This document shows positions 22,976 through 31,533 of a DNA stretch of 34,265 nucleotides, one piece after another. The notes beneath the pieces were generated by a model. The model was given only the letters and a program-made list of their open reading frames with translations, made no database searches and was not told where the DNA came from. The stretch's first letter is position 1. Every line of letters starts with the position of its first letter. Source of the DNA: an uncultured Curtobacterium sp. (GTDB taxonomy: Bacteria; Actinomycetota; Actinomycetes; Actinomycetales; Microbacteriaceae); assembly GCA_913778205.1 (NCBI GenBank), contig CAJYUW010000012.1, positions 1-34,265 of the forward strand, in the 5' to 3' direction. Made by a program: the position numbers and the translations under genes.

Positions 22976-24066
22976 GGCGGATCACGGCACGAAAGGACCA
23001 CAGAGAGACCACGGCAGGCAGGCCGCGGGGCACCCGATGGGATGCGGTCAGCGTGTTCGTGTGCCTGGCGTACGGTGCAGCGTGGGTGCTGCTCTGGCCA
23101 GCGGTTCAGACGAGCGCGGATCTCTCGGATCCCGTCGGGAGCCCAGGCGCCTCCGTCGCGACCGTGGCGATGATGTTCACACCGGGCCTCGCAGCGCTGC
23201 TGGTCGCAATCATCCTCCAGCGTCATCGCGGGAAAGCGCTCCTGGCGGAGCTCGGGCTGACAGGATTCTTCACCCGTCAGGGCTGGCGCTTCGCTGGCGC
23301 TGGCATCGCCGGAGCTGCGGTGCTGGTTCTGGGCAGCTGGGGTCTCGGCCTGCTGTTCGGGTGGGTGCAGCTCGATCCCGAACACTCCGTCGCGAAAGAA
23401 CTCATCGTGCGCGTCACGGGCGAGCAACCGCCGATGCCGATGGCACTCCTGGCCCTGCTGCAACTGCTGAACCTCCCGATCGGGATTGCCATCACCGCGA
23501 TCGCTGCGACGGGCGAGGAAATCGGTTGGCGGGGCTGGCTCCTTCCGAAGCTGCTGCCGCTCGGCACCGGATGGGCGCTGAGCCTGAGCGGGGTGATCTG
23601 GGGGCTCTGGCACGCCCCCGCGATCCTGCTCGGCCTGAACTACGAGCAACGTGACCCGCTCGGGATCATCATGATGACCATCGGCTGCGTCGGTGCCGGC
23701 GTGCTGATCGGCTGGCTCCGGCTTGCGAGCGGATCACTTCTGCCCTGCATCCTCGCACACGCGGCGCTCAACAGCTTCGCCACCTACCAGTCGATCCTCT
23801 TTCCGCCGTTCGACCAACGCCTTGTCGGGCCGCTTGCCATCACTGGATGGGTCGTCATGGCGCTCTTGATCGCGGCCTGCGTATTACGGGTAACCCGACT
23901 TGGCCGACGCCAGGAGTCGCAACTGGGCCGCCCCAAGGTCCGCAACACCGCGATGACCCAGCAGCTCGGCCGAACGTCCAAGGGCACTGAACGGACCACC
24001 GCAGCCTCGGACTCCGAGGGTCGGGTCCTGACTTCCGGCTCGGAGGACGGCGTCTGCGAGGCGTGA
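22972..24066 (+). CDS. CPBP-family intramembrane glutamic protease
   Basis: The 364-residue membrane protein carries the CPBP (Abi/Rce1) motifs: Glu182-Glu183 and Arg187 in GEEIGWRG, His214 in WGLWHAPAI, and His263 plus Asn267 in LAHAALNS. About eight membrane segments run from 25 to 305; a polar tail of about 55 residues follows. Such proteins cleave inside or near the membrane and include CAAX proteases and bacteriocin-processing or self-immunity factors. ATG at 22972 has AAGGAGG four bases upstream and overlaps the previous stop. Codon 305 is TTA (23884-23886), rare in this genome type, and the gene is less GC-rich, pointing to acquisition by transfer. Confidence 0.92.
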   Translation: MRRITARKDHRETTAGRPRGTRWDAVSVFVCLAYGAAWVLLWPAVQTSADLSDPVGSPGASVATVAMMFTPGLAALLVAIILQRHRGKALLAELGLTGFFTRQGWRFAGAGIAGAAVLVLGSWGLGLLFGWVQLDPEHSVAKELIVRVTGEQPPMPMALLALLQLLNLPIGIAITAIAATGEEIGWRGWLLPKLLPLGTGWALSLSGVIWGLWHAPAILLGLNYEQRDPLGIIMMTIGCVGAGVLIGWLRLASGSLLPCILAHAALNSFATYQSILFPPFDQRLVGPLAITGWVVMALLIAACVLRVTRLGRRQESQLGRPKVRNTAMTQQLGRTSKGTERTTAASDSEGRVLTSGSEDGVCEA

Positions 24067-24442
24067 GAGTTGAGGGCGTGGACTAGCTTCATGACCACCA
24101 ACGGGCGTCATTCATCAGGTGGAGAGTGCGACTGTCCAGGGTCGCAGCGGCGTATCGGACAGCAAGATCATGCGGGTGTTCCCCAGCGACGAGGGCAGCA
24201 CTGCGGCCTCCATCTACGTCGCGACTGGACTACTCCAGTGTCCCAGGCGTTCGTTCCCGCCGACGACGCAACATTCGACGGCGCGGCCGTGCACGTCGGT
24301 GGACAAAGGACGAGATGACGGGCGCGCGGTTCATCGGCCCGGGGCCCACCTCTTCCCTCCGCGGCAGATGCCACCCACAAACACATCGGGCTGTATCCCG
24401 CCAATGCGGCGACCGACGACGCCGAACTGAGCGCCGACCTCG
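24067..24442. other. Stretch without a recognisable gene, probable decayed DNA
   Basis: No reading frame here has convincing actinobacterial coding character or family similarity. One plus-strand frame (24119 on) reads DSKIMRVFPSDEGSTAASIYVATG before losing sense, and another just before the mesD remnant reads THKHIGLYPANAATDDAELSADLAVF, which faintly recalls DUF1801 proteins. These look like debris of older genes between the protease and the broken mesD copy. Confidence 0.5.
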
Positions 24443-24749
24443 CCGTCTTCGACGACGACGTGCAGGACTGGGACGTCGCCGCCCTCGAGCGCGCCGCCGA
24501 GGGCCTGCACCGCCGAGACCGCCGTGCACATCTGCTACGGCTACGGCATCGAGGCGAACAACAAGTGGAAAGAGACGCTCGGCGCCGAGTGGCGGCAGTA
24601 CGAGCAGTCGTTCCCGCTGCTGCAGCAGTCGTCGATCGACATCGTGTCGCTCAAGTGCATCCATTCCCACGTGCCGCTCGACCGTGTGGAACTCATCGGA
24701 CATCGTGCGCGCCGAGCTGGTCGGCGGGCAGGTCCCGACGGGGCGCTGG
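24443..24749 (+). pseudogene. Decayed partial second copy of mesD
   Basis: The stretch aligns with mesD codons about 184-267 followed directly by codons about 336-350. Three lesions are visible: a 2-nt loss near 24510 that shifts frame just before HICYGYG, a deletion joining VELI to DIVRAELVG (near 24698), and replacement of the final TGA by TGG at 24747. The zinc-ligand Glu254 is Lys here (SLKC). Many differences from the intact gene are synonymous, so the copy diverged while still functional or came from a related strain. It has no N-terminal half. Confidence 0.88.
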
Positions 24750-25077
24750 TCCGTGGGGTCCCGCGCGTCGCTTCAGCTGCTGGGTCGGCTTGCAGAGCGG
24801 CCGGGAGGCCCGGCTGACGTCCGGTGATCACGTCGCGCTGGTGACGGGGTCGCCATCGACCATGCGCGGTCGATCGTTCACGACGGCGGGCGACGAACCA
24901 CGCTGCCAGACCGACGATCGGGACGAAGAGAATGACGAGTGCCCAGCCGAGCGCGCGCCAGCTCGGCGCCACCCCGGAGAGCAACAGCGAGGTGCAGGCG
25001 GCGAGCGCCAGGATCAGCGCTCCCACCGACACCGTCATCAGGGCACCGTCGAGCCATGTCGGGACGAGAGGGTTCAT
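24541..25077 (-). CDS. PLDc_N-like small membrane protein, ORF fused to mesD debris
   Basis: The first 70 or so residues are a real two-helix membrane protein: MNPLVPTWLDGALMTVSVGALILALAACTSLLL, then WRALGWALVILFVPIVGLAAWFVARR, which matches the PLDc_N (phospholipase D N-terminal) small domain found in many short actinobacterial proteins. After RRRERSTAHGRW the ORF runs on antisense to the mesD remnant, giving a 178-residue product whose tail has no family character; the natural stop seems lost. ATG at 25077 is behind GAGGAG and four bases from the stop of the serine-hydrolase frame, so the two were co-transcribed. Confidence 0.6.
   Translation of the reverse strand: MNPLVPTWLDGALMTVSVGALILALAACTSLLLSGVAPSWRALGWALVILFVPIVGLAAWFVARRRERSTAHGRWRPRHQRDVITGRQPGLPAALQADPAAEATRGTPRTSAPSGPARRPARRARCPMSSTRSSGTWEWMHLSDTMSIDDCCSSGNDCSYCRHSAPSVSFHLLFASMP
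24803..24824. repeat. Gene-end motif copy G behind the mesD remnant
   Basis: GGGAGGCCCGGCTGACGTCC begins at 24803. Bases 24804-24824 match 22433-22453 with two differences. As the same element follows both intact mesD and its remnant, it may have been copied with the gene. Confidence 0.5.
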
Positions 25078-25080
25078 GGT

Positions 25081-25885
25081 CTACTCCTCAGCCTCGTGCT
25101 CGTGCTCGATGAGCGCCGTGGCGATGCTGTCGGCCGCGTGCGGAGCCTTCGCCAATGTGTGCACCACCGCGGTGATCCCTGCTGCGTCGGCGATCACCGC
25201 TCCCGCGGCTCGGACCTCGCCGTTGATCCAGGTCGAGGCTCCCTCCTGCTGCCAGCTCACTGTCCGCACCCGGTCAGCGCCGGGTTCCAGCGCCCACTCG
25301 GCGGAGCGACAGAGATCCTCGAAGGTCGACCAGGCACCGCCCGCGGCCGCGAACGACGACGCCCCGAGTGCCCAGGGGCTGATGGCACGACCGAAGAGCC
25401 TCGGCGTGACGCCCTCTCCGGGTTCCGGGACGAGCGTCGCGGAGCCGATCCCCGCTGGCTCGAGGACCTCCCGACGGACAGCGGCGAACCAGTCGCCGTG
25501 CACGCTGTCGAGCACTGCACCGAGCAGTGCGTACCCGAGGTTCGAGTACACGTGCCGGCCTGGCGGCATCACCGGTACGGCGGTCGTCAGGTCGAGCGGG
25601 ACACCGACGGCTTCCCGGTACGGGTCACCGAACAGGCGGTCTCGCATCGTCGACGGGAGCCGTGGCAGCCCGGAAGTGTGGTGGATGAGGTCGGCAACCG
25701 TCATCTCGGCATCAGGCACGCCCGGAAGGTAGTGCACGACCGGCCGCTCGATGTCGAGCGTCCTGCAGGCGGTCGTGCCCACGAGTCACTTCGTGATGCT
25801 CCCCCACTCGAGCAGCGACGCCGCTGCGTAGGCCCTCGCGGCTCACGAACGACTCGCCACCCGCTGGCTGCACGGACACTCGCAC
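25081..25885 (-). pseudogene. Broken serine beta-lactamase-like hydrolase
   Basis: On the minus strand AAASLLEWGSITK contains the SxxK nucleophile motif (Ser codon at 25800-25798), but the codon right after the Lys is TGA (25788-25786). The same frame then continues LVGTTACRTLDIERPVVHYLPG and TVADLIHHTSGLPRLP, with YSNLGYALLG as the YxN motif, to the TAG at 25081. A second in-frame TGA lies further upstream, and the likely N-terminus (VSVQPAGGESFVSREGLRSGVAA) is in another frame, so a frameshift is also present. GTG at 25782 could restart translation without the catalytic Ser. Ancestral function: class C-type hydrolase or peptidase. Confidence 0.82.
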
Positions 25886-26111
25886 GCCAGTGACCGGAGG
25901 TCTCACGCGGGTTCCGCAACGCGTTCCTCCTCGCCCAGGCTGCTTGATCGTCGAGCGGGTGCACCGGGCATGCCGGGCAGTGGTGGAGCGCTCCGGAAAT
26001 CGAACCAGACAGGATCCCCCGACAGGGATGCGCCCCGAGGAGTGGTGCAGGACGAACCTACCGGCCCGCCGATCGCCGGGGCTGGGAGCACGCCGCCGAT
26101 CGGCGCCGGTT

Positions 26112-26138
26112 CCTGATCGGGCGTCCAGGCGGATCAGG
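26112..26138 (-). terminator. Hairpin behind the peptide ABC transporter operon
   Basis: CCTGATC (26112-26118) and GATCAGG (26132-26138) pair perfectly around 13 bases, about 45 bp past the dppB stop. The further palindrome CGGACCCCGGTCCG lies closer to the stop (about 26145-26158). The remaining stretch between 25886 and 26111 shows no gene. Confidence 0.5.
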
Positions 26139-26184
26139 CGCACCCGGACCCCGGTCCGCGGAGACCGGTCCCCAGCGGTCCGCC

Positions 26185-27183
26185 CTACGCCCGGCGACGC
26201 ACCCGCGGATCGACGAACGCGTACACGATGTCGACGATCATGTTCGCGACCACGATGAGCAGCGCCGAGAACAGCGTGAAGCCGACGACCACCTGCAGGT
26301 CGAGCGTGTGCACCGCGTCGATGAGCAACGCGCCGAGGCCCTGCATCGAGAACACCTTCTCGGTGATGACCGCGCCGCCGAGCAGCGAACCGAGGTCGAG
26401 CCCGAACAGCGTCACCACCGGCAGGATCGCGGTCCGGAGTCCGTGCCGCACGACGACCTGGCGTTCGCGGAGGCCCTTGGCACGGGCGGTCCGGACGAAG
26501 TCCTGCGACATCGACTCGAGCATCTCGCCCCGGGTCAGGCGCGCGTAGATCGCGGCGCTGATGAACGCGAGGACGCACCACGGCAGGATCAGGTGGGTGA
26601 ACCACCCGACCGGGTCGTCGGTGAACGCGACGTAGCCGCTGGTGGGCAGGATCCCGAGCACGAACCCGAACAGCAGGATCGCCAGCAGCCCGATGAGGTA
26701 CGAGGGCGAGGACACCCCCGCGACCGCGACGGTCATCACCGCGCGGTCCACGAAGGTCCCGCGGCGGAGCGCGGAGACCGCCCCACCGACGACCCCGGCG
26801 ACGAGCCAGAGGAGTGCGGCGCCGACCGCGATCGACGCGGTCACGGGCAGGCGGGACAGGATCAGCTCGGTGACGTCCTGGTGCAGCTGGAACGAGTAGC
26901 CGAAGCACGGTGCGGCGCAGTGGATGACCGAGGCGCCCGAGCCGAACGTCCGGCCGGTGAAGATCCCGGCCAGGTACGCCCCGAACTGCGCGAGCCAAGG
27001 CTTGTCAGTGCCGAGGAACGCCTGCACCTCGCGGAGCCGGTCCGGGGTGCACGGCTTGTCGCAGATCGCCCGAGCCGGGTTCGTCGGCAGGAGCAGGAAG
27101 AGCGCGTAGGTGATCGCGGCCACGACGAGCAGCACGACGACGGCCCCGAGGACGCGGACGGCGATGAAGCGGAGTGTGGTCAC
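26185..27183 (-). CDS. Peptide/nickel ABC transporter permease, DppB-like
   Basis: The 332-residue membrane protein has the DppB layout: a first helix (VLGAVVVLLVVAAITYALFLLLP) followed by the RLREVQAFLGTDKPWLAQFGAYLAGIFTG extracellular region, then five helices. The EAA-type loop reads DFVRTARAKGLRERQVVVRHGLRTAILP, and GAVITEKVFSMQGLGALLIDAV is a family hallmark. The extracellular loop has an extra Cys pair (ICDKPC and HCAAPC), which could form disulfides. GTG at 27183 overlaps the dppC stop as GTGA. It is the last gene of the operon, contrary to the common B-C-D-F order. Confidence 0.92.
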   Translation of the reverse strand: MTTLRFIAVRVLGAVVVLLVVAAITYALFLLLPTNPARAICDKPCTPDRLREVQAFLGTDKPWLAQFGAYLAGIFTGRTFGSGASVIHCAAPCFGYSFQLHQDVTELILSRLPVTASIAVGAALLWLVAGVVGGAVSALRRGTFVDRAVMTVAVAGVSSPSYLIGLLAILLFGFVLGILPTSGYVAFTDDPVGWFTHLILPWCVLAFISAAIYARLTRGEMLESMSQDFVRTARAKGLRERQVVVRHGLRTAILPVVTLFGLDLGSLLGGAVITEKVFSMQGLGALLIDAVHTLDLQVVVGFTLFSALLIVVANMIVDIVYAFVDPRVRRRA

Positions 27184-28121
27184 CGGGAACCTCCACGGCG
27201 GGGGTCGAGCGCGTCGCGCAGCGCGTCACCGAGCACGTTGAACGCGAGGGTGATGACGAAGAGCGCGGCGCCGGGGAAGACGAGGTACATCGGATCGGTC
27301 TGCACCCAGCCGATCGCGTCGCCGATGCTCCGGCCCCACGACGGCGTCGGCGGGGTGACGCCGACGGCGAGGAACGACAGCGCGGCCTCGGCCCCGATCA
27401 TCGACGGGATGGAGATGGTCGCGTAGACGGTGATCGTCGCCGCGAGGTTCGGCAGGAGCTGGGTGCGGATCACGTGCCACCGCCCGGCGCCCATCGCGGT
27501 GGAGGCGACCACGAAGTCGCGGGTGACGAGCGACAGGGTCTGCCCACGGACGACGCGGGCGACGGACGGCCAGCCGAAGAACCCGATGACGAGCACGACG
27601 AGCACCGGCTTCGGGAACGACGTCGGCACGATCGCGGTCAGGGCGATCATGAACACCAGCGACGGGAAGCCGAAGATGACGTCCACGACGCGGGACAGCA
27701 CGCGGTCGTACCAGCCGCCGAGGAACCCGGTGGTGACGCCCACGAGCACGCCGATGACGATCGACAGCGCGGTCGCGGCGAGGCCGATCCCGAGCGAGGT
27801 CCGCGCGCCGTACGTCACGATCGCGAACAGGTCGCGTCCGGTGAGCGGCTCGACGCCGAACCAGTGGGTCCCGCTCACACCTCCGAGGGCACCCCGGGGC
27901 GCGCCGAAGTCGTTGAGCGCATCGACGTGGTAGCGGTACGGGTCCTGTCCGCTGATCGCGGCGACGAGCGGTGCGGCGACCGCGACCACGACGAACACGG
28001 CGATGACGACGGCGGAGGCCACGGCCCAGCGGTCCCCGCGGACACGGCGGACCACGGCCCGGAAGCCGGTGTTCCGCCCCGCGGACGCGGGCACCGGACG
28101 GTCGACGACGTTGGCGGTCAC
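27180..28121 (-). CDS. Peptide/nickel ABC transporter permease, DppC-like
   Basis: The 313-residue protein has an N-terminal cytoplasmic tail and OppC_N helix (WAVASAVVIAVFVVVAVAAPLVAA), the extracellular motif THWFGVEPLTGRDLFAIVTYGARTSLGIGL typical of DppC, and the EAA loop DFVVASTAMGAGRWHVIRTQLLPN. Five or six membrane segments are seen. GTG at 28121 overlaps the ATPase stop as GTGA; no better start lies inside. It pairs with the DppB-like protein to form the channel. Confidence 0.92.
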   Translation of the reverse strand: MTANVVDRPVPASAGRNTGFRAVVRRVRGDRWAVASAVVIAVFVVVAVAAPLVAAISGQDPYRYHVDALNDFGAPRGALGGVSGTHWFGVEPLTGRDLFAIVTYGARTSLGIGLAATALSIVIGVLVGVTTGFLGGWYDRVLSRVVDVIFGFPSLVFMIALTAIVPTSFPKPVLVVLVIGFFGWPSVARVVRGQTLSLVTRDFVVASTAMGAGRWHVIRTQLLPNLAATITVYATISIPSMIGAEAALSFLAVGVTPPTPSWGRSIGDAIGWVQTDPMYLVFPGAALFVITLAFNVLGDALRDALDPRRGGSR

Positions 28122-29872
28122 GAGGCCACCCCTTCCCACGCGCGCCACGCGGCACGACGCTCGGCCTGCCGCACGGGGTCGGCGACCGGCGCAGCGGCGA
28201 GGAGCATGCGCGTGTAGTCCTGCTGCGGTTCGTCGAGCACGGCCTCGGTGGTGCCGCGTTCGACGATGCGGCCGTCGTGCAGGACGACGACCTCGTCGGC
28301 GAGCTGTCGGACGACGGCGAGGTCGTGGCTGACGAGCAGCATCCCGAACCCGAACTCGTCCTGCAGCCTCGCGAGCAGCTCGAGCACGGCAGCCTGCACC
28401 GTGACGTCGAGCGCGCTCGTCGGTTCGTCGGCGATCACGAGGGCCGGTCGGAGGGCGAGCGCCCGGGCGACCGCGACGCGCTGCCGCTGGCCGCCGGAGA
28501 GCTGGTGCGGGAACCGCTCGGCCCACGAGGGGTCGAGCTGCACCGCACGGAGGAGGTCCGCGACCCGCGCCCGACGGTCGACCGCCGGCTCGTGGACGAG
28601 CAGCGGCTCGGCGATGCTCCAGCCGATGGTCTGCCGCGGGTTCAACGACGACGCCGGATCCTGGAAGACGATCCCGACACGGCTGCGGAGGGCACGGAGG
28701 CGTCGGCCGCGCGCGGTGCGCAGGTCGCTGCCGTCCACCTCCACGCTCCCGTCGACGACGGGGACGAGTCCGGCGAGCGCGCGTCCGATGGTCGACTTGC
28801 CGGACCCCGACTCGCCGACCAGGCCGACGGTCGCGCCGGCGCGGAGCTCGAGGTCGATCCCCGAGACGGTGGGCTCGCCGCGGCGCGCGTAGCGCACGGC
28901 GACGTCGCGCAGGCGCGCCACCAACGACCGGGAGGCTCGGCTCGCGTCGTCCGCGCGGCTCGTGACGTCCGCGTCGGCGCCGAGACTCAGCTGGGCGGAC
29001 AGATCCGCGTTGGTTGCGTCCGCGGACTGTCCGCGGGGCCGAGACCCGTCCGCCGGACCGTCCGCAGCCGGCGGGGCGGGGACGACCCGTGCCTCCAGGG
29101 CGGGGACCGCTGCGAGGAGCTCGCGCGTGTAGTCGGCCCGCGGGTTCGCGAAGACCTCGGTGACGCTCCCGCGCTCGACGGGGTCGCCACGGCGCATCAC
29201 GAGCACCTCGTCCGCGACGTCGGCGACCACGCCCATGTCGTGCGTGATGAGCAGGACCGCGAGCGACCGCTCCCGGCAGAGCGTGCGGAGCAGGTCGAGG
29301 ATGCCCGCCTGCACCGTGACGTCGAGCGCGGTGGTCGGCTCGTCCGCGATGAGTGCCACCGGGTCGCCGGCGAGCGCCATCGCGATCATGGCGCGCTGGA
29401 GCTGGCCGCCGGAGAGCTCGTGCGGGTACGCCTTCCGGATCCGCTCGGGGTCGCGGAGCCCCGCGGACCGGAGCAGTTCGTCGATCCTGGCGGACACCCC
29501 GGCACGGTCGAGGTCGGTCGGGTGCGCGCGCACGGCCTCCGCGATCTGCGTGCCGATCGTCAGGACCGGGGTGAACGAGTTCATCGGCTCCTGGAACACC
29601 ACGCCGATGCCGGCGCCGCGGACGGCGCGGAGCTGTTCGGCGTCGGCACCGATGACCTCGGACCCGCGGAACCGCGCGCTCCCGGACACCCGGGCCTCTG
29701 GCGGCAGCAGGCCGAGCAGGCTCATGGCCGAGACGGACTTGCCCGACCCGGACTCCCCCACGAGGGCGAGGACCCGGCCGGGCGTCAGCGAGAACGAGAC
29801 GGCACGGACGACGGGCTCCGCGTCGCCGAACGCGACGTGGAGCCCCTCGACCTCGAGCAGCGGATCGGTCAC
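28118..29872 (-). CDS. Fused double ATPase of the peptide ABC transporter (DppD-DppF)
   Basis: The 584-residue protein contains two complete ABC domains. First: Walker A GESGSGKS (39-46), signature LSGGQLQR (153-160), Walker B VALIADEP. Second: GESGSGKS (353-360), LSGGQRQR (458-465), LVIADEP. An Ala/Asp/Ser-rich linker joins them (about 265-318). Each half has the DppD or DppF character (HELSGGQLQRAMIAMAL; FPHQLSGGQRQRVAVARAL), so one chain supplies both ATPases normally encoded separately. GTG at 29872 overlaps the binding-protein stop as GTGA. The C-terminal oligopeptide-transporter extension with cysteines is not evident. Confidence 0.94.
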   Translation of the reverse strand: MTDPLLEVEGLHVAFGDAEPVVRAVSFSLTPGRVLALVGESGSGKSVSAMSLLGLLPPEARVSGSARFRGSEVIGADAEQLRAVRGAGIGVVFQEPMNSFTPVLTIGTQIAEAVRAHPTDLDRAGVSARIDELLRSAGLRDPERIRKAYPHELSGGQLQRAMIAMALAGDPVALIADEPTTALDVTVQAGILDLLRTLCRERSLAVLLITHDMGVVADVADEVLVMRRGDPVERGSVTEVFANPRADYTRELLAAVPALEARVVPAPPAADGPADGSRPRGQSADATNADLSAQLSLGADADVTSRADDASRASRSLVARLRDVAVRYARRGEPTVSGIDLELRAGATVGLVGESGSGKSTIGRALAGLVPVVDGSVEVDGSDLRTARGRRLRALRSRVGIVFQDPASSLNPRQTIGWSIAEPLLVHEPAVDRRARVADLLRAVQLDPSWAERFPHQLSGGQRQRVAVARALALRPALVIADEPTSALDVTVQAAVLELLARLQDEFGFGMLLVSHDLAVVRQLADEVVVLHDGRIVERGTTEAVLDEPQQDYTRMLLAAAPVADPVRQAERRAAWRAWEGVAS

Positions 29873-31533
29873 TGCTTCAGGGAGACCTTGAGGTAGTTCG
29901 GGTACGCCGGGAAGTCCGCGATGCGGAAGTTCTCGACGTTCGAGCCCGCGAGGAACGACTGCTTCGCGTAGATCAGCGGGACGACGGGGGCGTCGGCCAT
30001 GATCGCCTTGTCGGCCTGCGCCCAGGTCTTCTGCGCGGCGCTCTGGTCGACGGTCGCACTCGCCTTCGCGATCAGGGCGTCGACGTCCGGGTTGCTGTAC
30101 TTCGACACGTTGTAGCCCCCGCCACCGATCTGCGACGAGTCGTAGAGCGGCTGGATGTTGGCGTTCGCGCTCGGGAAGTCCGGCTGCCAGCTGGAGAGGG
30201 ACAGGTCGAAGTCCGTGCCGTTCGTCGTGGCCTGGGTGAAGGAGTCGTCGTCGAGCGGCTTGAGCGTGACCGCGATGCCGGCGCGCTTCAGGCCGGCCTG
30301 GAGGGCCTGCGCCTGCGCGAGCTTCGACGGGTCGTTCGGCGTCACGAGCGTCAGCTCCAGGTTGCTGACCCCGGCCTCCTTGAGGAGTTCCTTCGCCTTG
30401 GTGACGTCGCCCGTCGCGCCCGTGCTGTACAGGTCGTAGTCCTGACGGCCCGCGATGCCGGGCGTGATGAGCGTCGAGGCGTAGGTGCCGGCGAGCGCTC
30501 CACCGGCGGCGATCCGGAACGACTTCCGGTCGACCGCGTACTGCAGGGCCTGGCGGACCCTGCGGTCCTTGAGCACGCCACGCTGCGTGTTGATCGCCAT
30601 GTAGGTGATCGGACCGGCCTTCGACGTGGCGAGACGGTCCTGCGCCGCGGGGTTCGAGCGCACCTGGTTCAGCTCGGCGGCGCCGAGGTAGATCGCGCCG
30701 AAGGAGTCCTTCGCGTCACCGTTGTCGGCGATGAGCGTCTGCGTGACGGTGGACGCGTCCTGGCTCTCCTTGAAGACGACCTTCGAGGGGCCCGCGGTGC
30801 GGACCGAGTCCGTCTTCGCGCTCCAGTACCGGTTGCGCACGAGCGTGACCTGCGAACCCTGCGTGTTCGACTGCACCTGGTAGGGGCCGGACGAAACCGG
30901 CTTCAGGTCGTAGGCACCGGTGTCGGTGCCGTCACCCTCGGGCACGGGCGCGAACGCCGGCATCGACACGATCCACGGCCAGTCGCCGTAGGCGGCGTTG
31001 AGCTTGAAGACGATCGTCTTGTCGTTCGGCGTCTCGATGCTGTCGAGCGTCTTCCCGTCGAACGGACCTGCGTACGAGTCGCCGCCGACGAGGAGCGACT
31101 TGTGGTAGCTCAGGCCACCGGTGAGCGTCGGCGCGAACGAGCGCTCGATGCCCCACTTGATGTCCTTCGTGGTGATCGGGGTGCCGTCCTGGAACTTCAG
31201 CCCCTCCTTGAGCGTGTACGTCCAGGTCTTGCCGTCGTCGCTCACCGTGCCCGTGGTCGTCGCGAGGTCCGGCACGACCTTCGCCGTCTTGCCGGGCTCG
31301 ACGTCCCACGTGGTGAGGCGGCGGGCGACGAGCGCCATCGACGTGATCCCGAGGCTCTGGCTCGTCGCGGGGTCCAGGTGGAACGCCGTCTGCGTCGTGA
31401 GGATGTTGAGCGTGCCGCCCTTGCTCGTGCCGGAGGCGTCGTCGGACGATCCGCCGCCCGAGCAGGCGCTGAGCGCGAGTGCTGCTGCGACGGCGACCGC
31501 CGCGGTGGTGATCAGGCGCGTAGGGCGTCTCAT
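29869..31533 (-). CDS. Peptide-type ABC transporter substrate-binding lipoprotein
   Basis: The 554-residue protein opens MRRPTRLITTAAVAVAAALALSAC, a lipoprotein signal with lipobox LSAC (Cys24), then a Gly/Ser linker. The mature part is a family 5 solute-binding protein: GGTLNILTTQTAFHLDPATSQSL, WTYTLKEGLKFQDGTPITTKDIKWGIERSF and RRVRQALQYAVDRKSFRIAAGG are standard blocks. It delivers a peptide or a similar ligand to the permeases encoded after it. ATG at 31533 is chosen as the start of the signal; GAGGAG lies about 11 bases upstream. It heads the operon SBP-ATPase-DppC-DppB. Confidence 0.94.
   Translation of the reverse strand: MRRPTRLITTAAVAVAAALALSACSGGGSSDDASGTSKGGTLNILTTQTAFHLDPATSQSLGITSMALVARRLTTWDVEPGKTAKVVPDLATTTGTVSDDGKTWTYTLKEGLKFQDGTPITTKDIKWGIERSFAPTLTGGLSYHKSLLVGGDSYAGPFDGKTLDSIETPNDKTIVFKLNAAYGDWPWIVSMPAFAPVPEGDGTDTGAYDLKPVSSGPYQVQSNTQGSQVTLVRNRYWSAKTDSVRTAGPSKVVFKESQDASTVTQTLIADNGDAKDSFGAIYLGAAELNQVRSNPAAQDRLATSKAGPITYMAINTQRGVLKDRRVRQALQYAVDRKSFRIAAGGALAGTYASTLITPGIAGRQDYDLYSTGATGDVTKAKELLKEAGVSNLELTLVTPNDPSKLAQAQALQAGLKRAGIAVTLKPLDDDSFTQATTNGTDFDLSLSSWQPDFPSANANIQPLYDSSQIGGGGYNVSKYSNPDVDALIAKASATVDQSAAQKTWAQADKAIMADAPVVPLIYAKQSFLAGSNVENFRIADFPAYPNYLKVSLKQ

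Noticed and set aside
22431..24824. Insertion sequence or transposon carrying the protease
   Set aside because: No transposase, terminal inverted repeats or target duplication was found; the flanking mesD homology suggests recombination instead.
29084..29098. GACCCGTGCCTCCAG, matching the gene-end motif
   Set aside because: It lies inside the ATPase coding region, where the minus strand encodes LEARVV, a normal continuation of DppD-type sequence. It is more likely chance in GC-rich codons than a member of the motif family.
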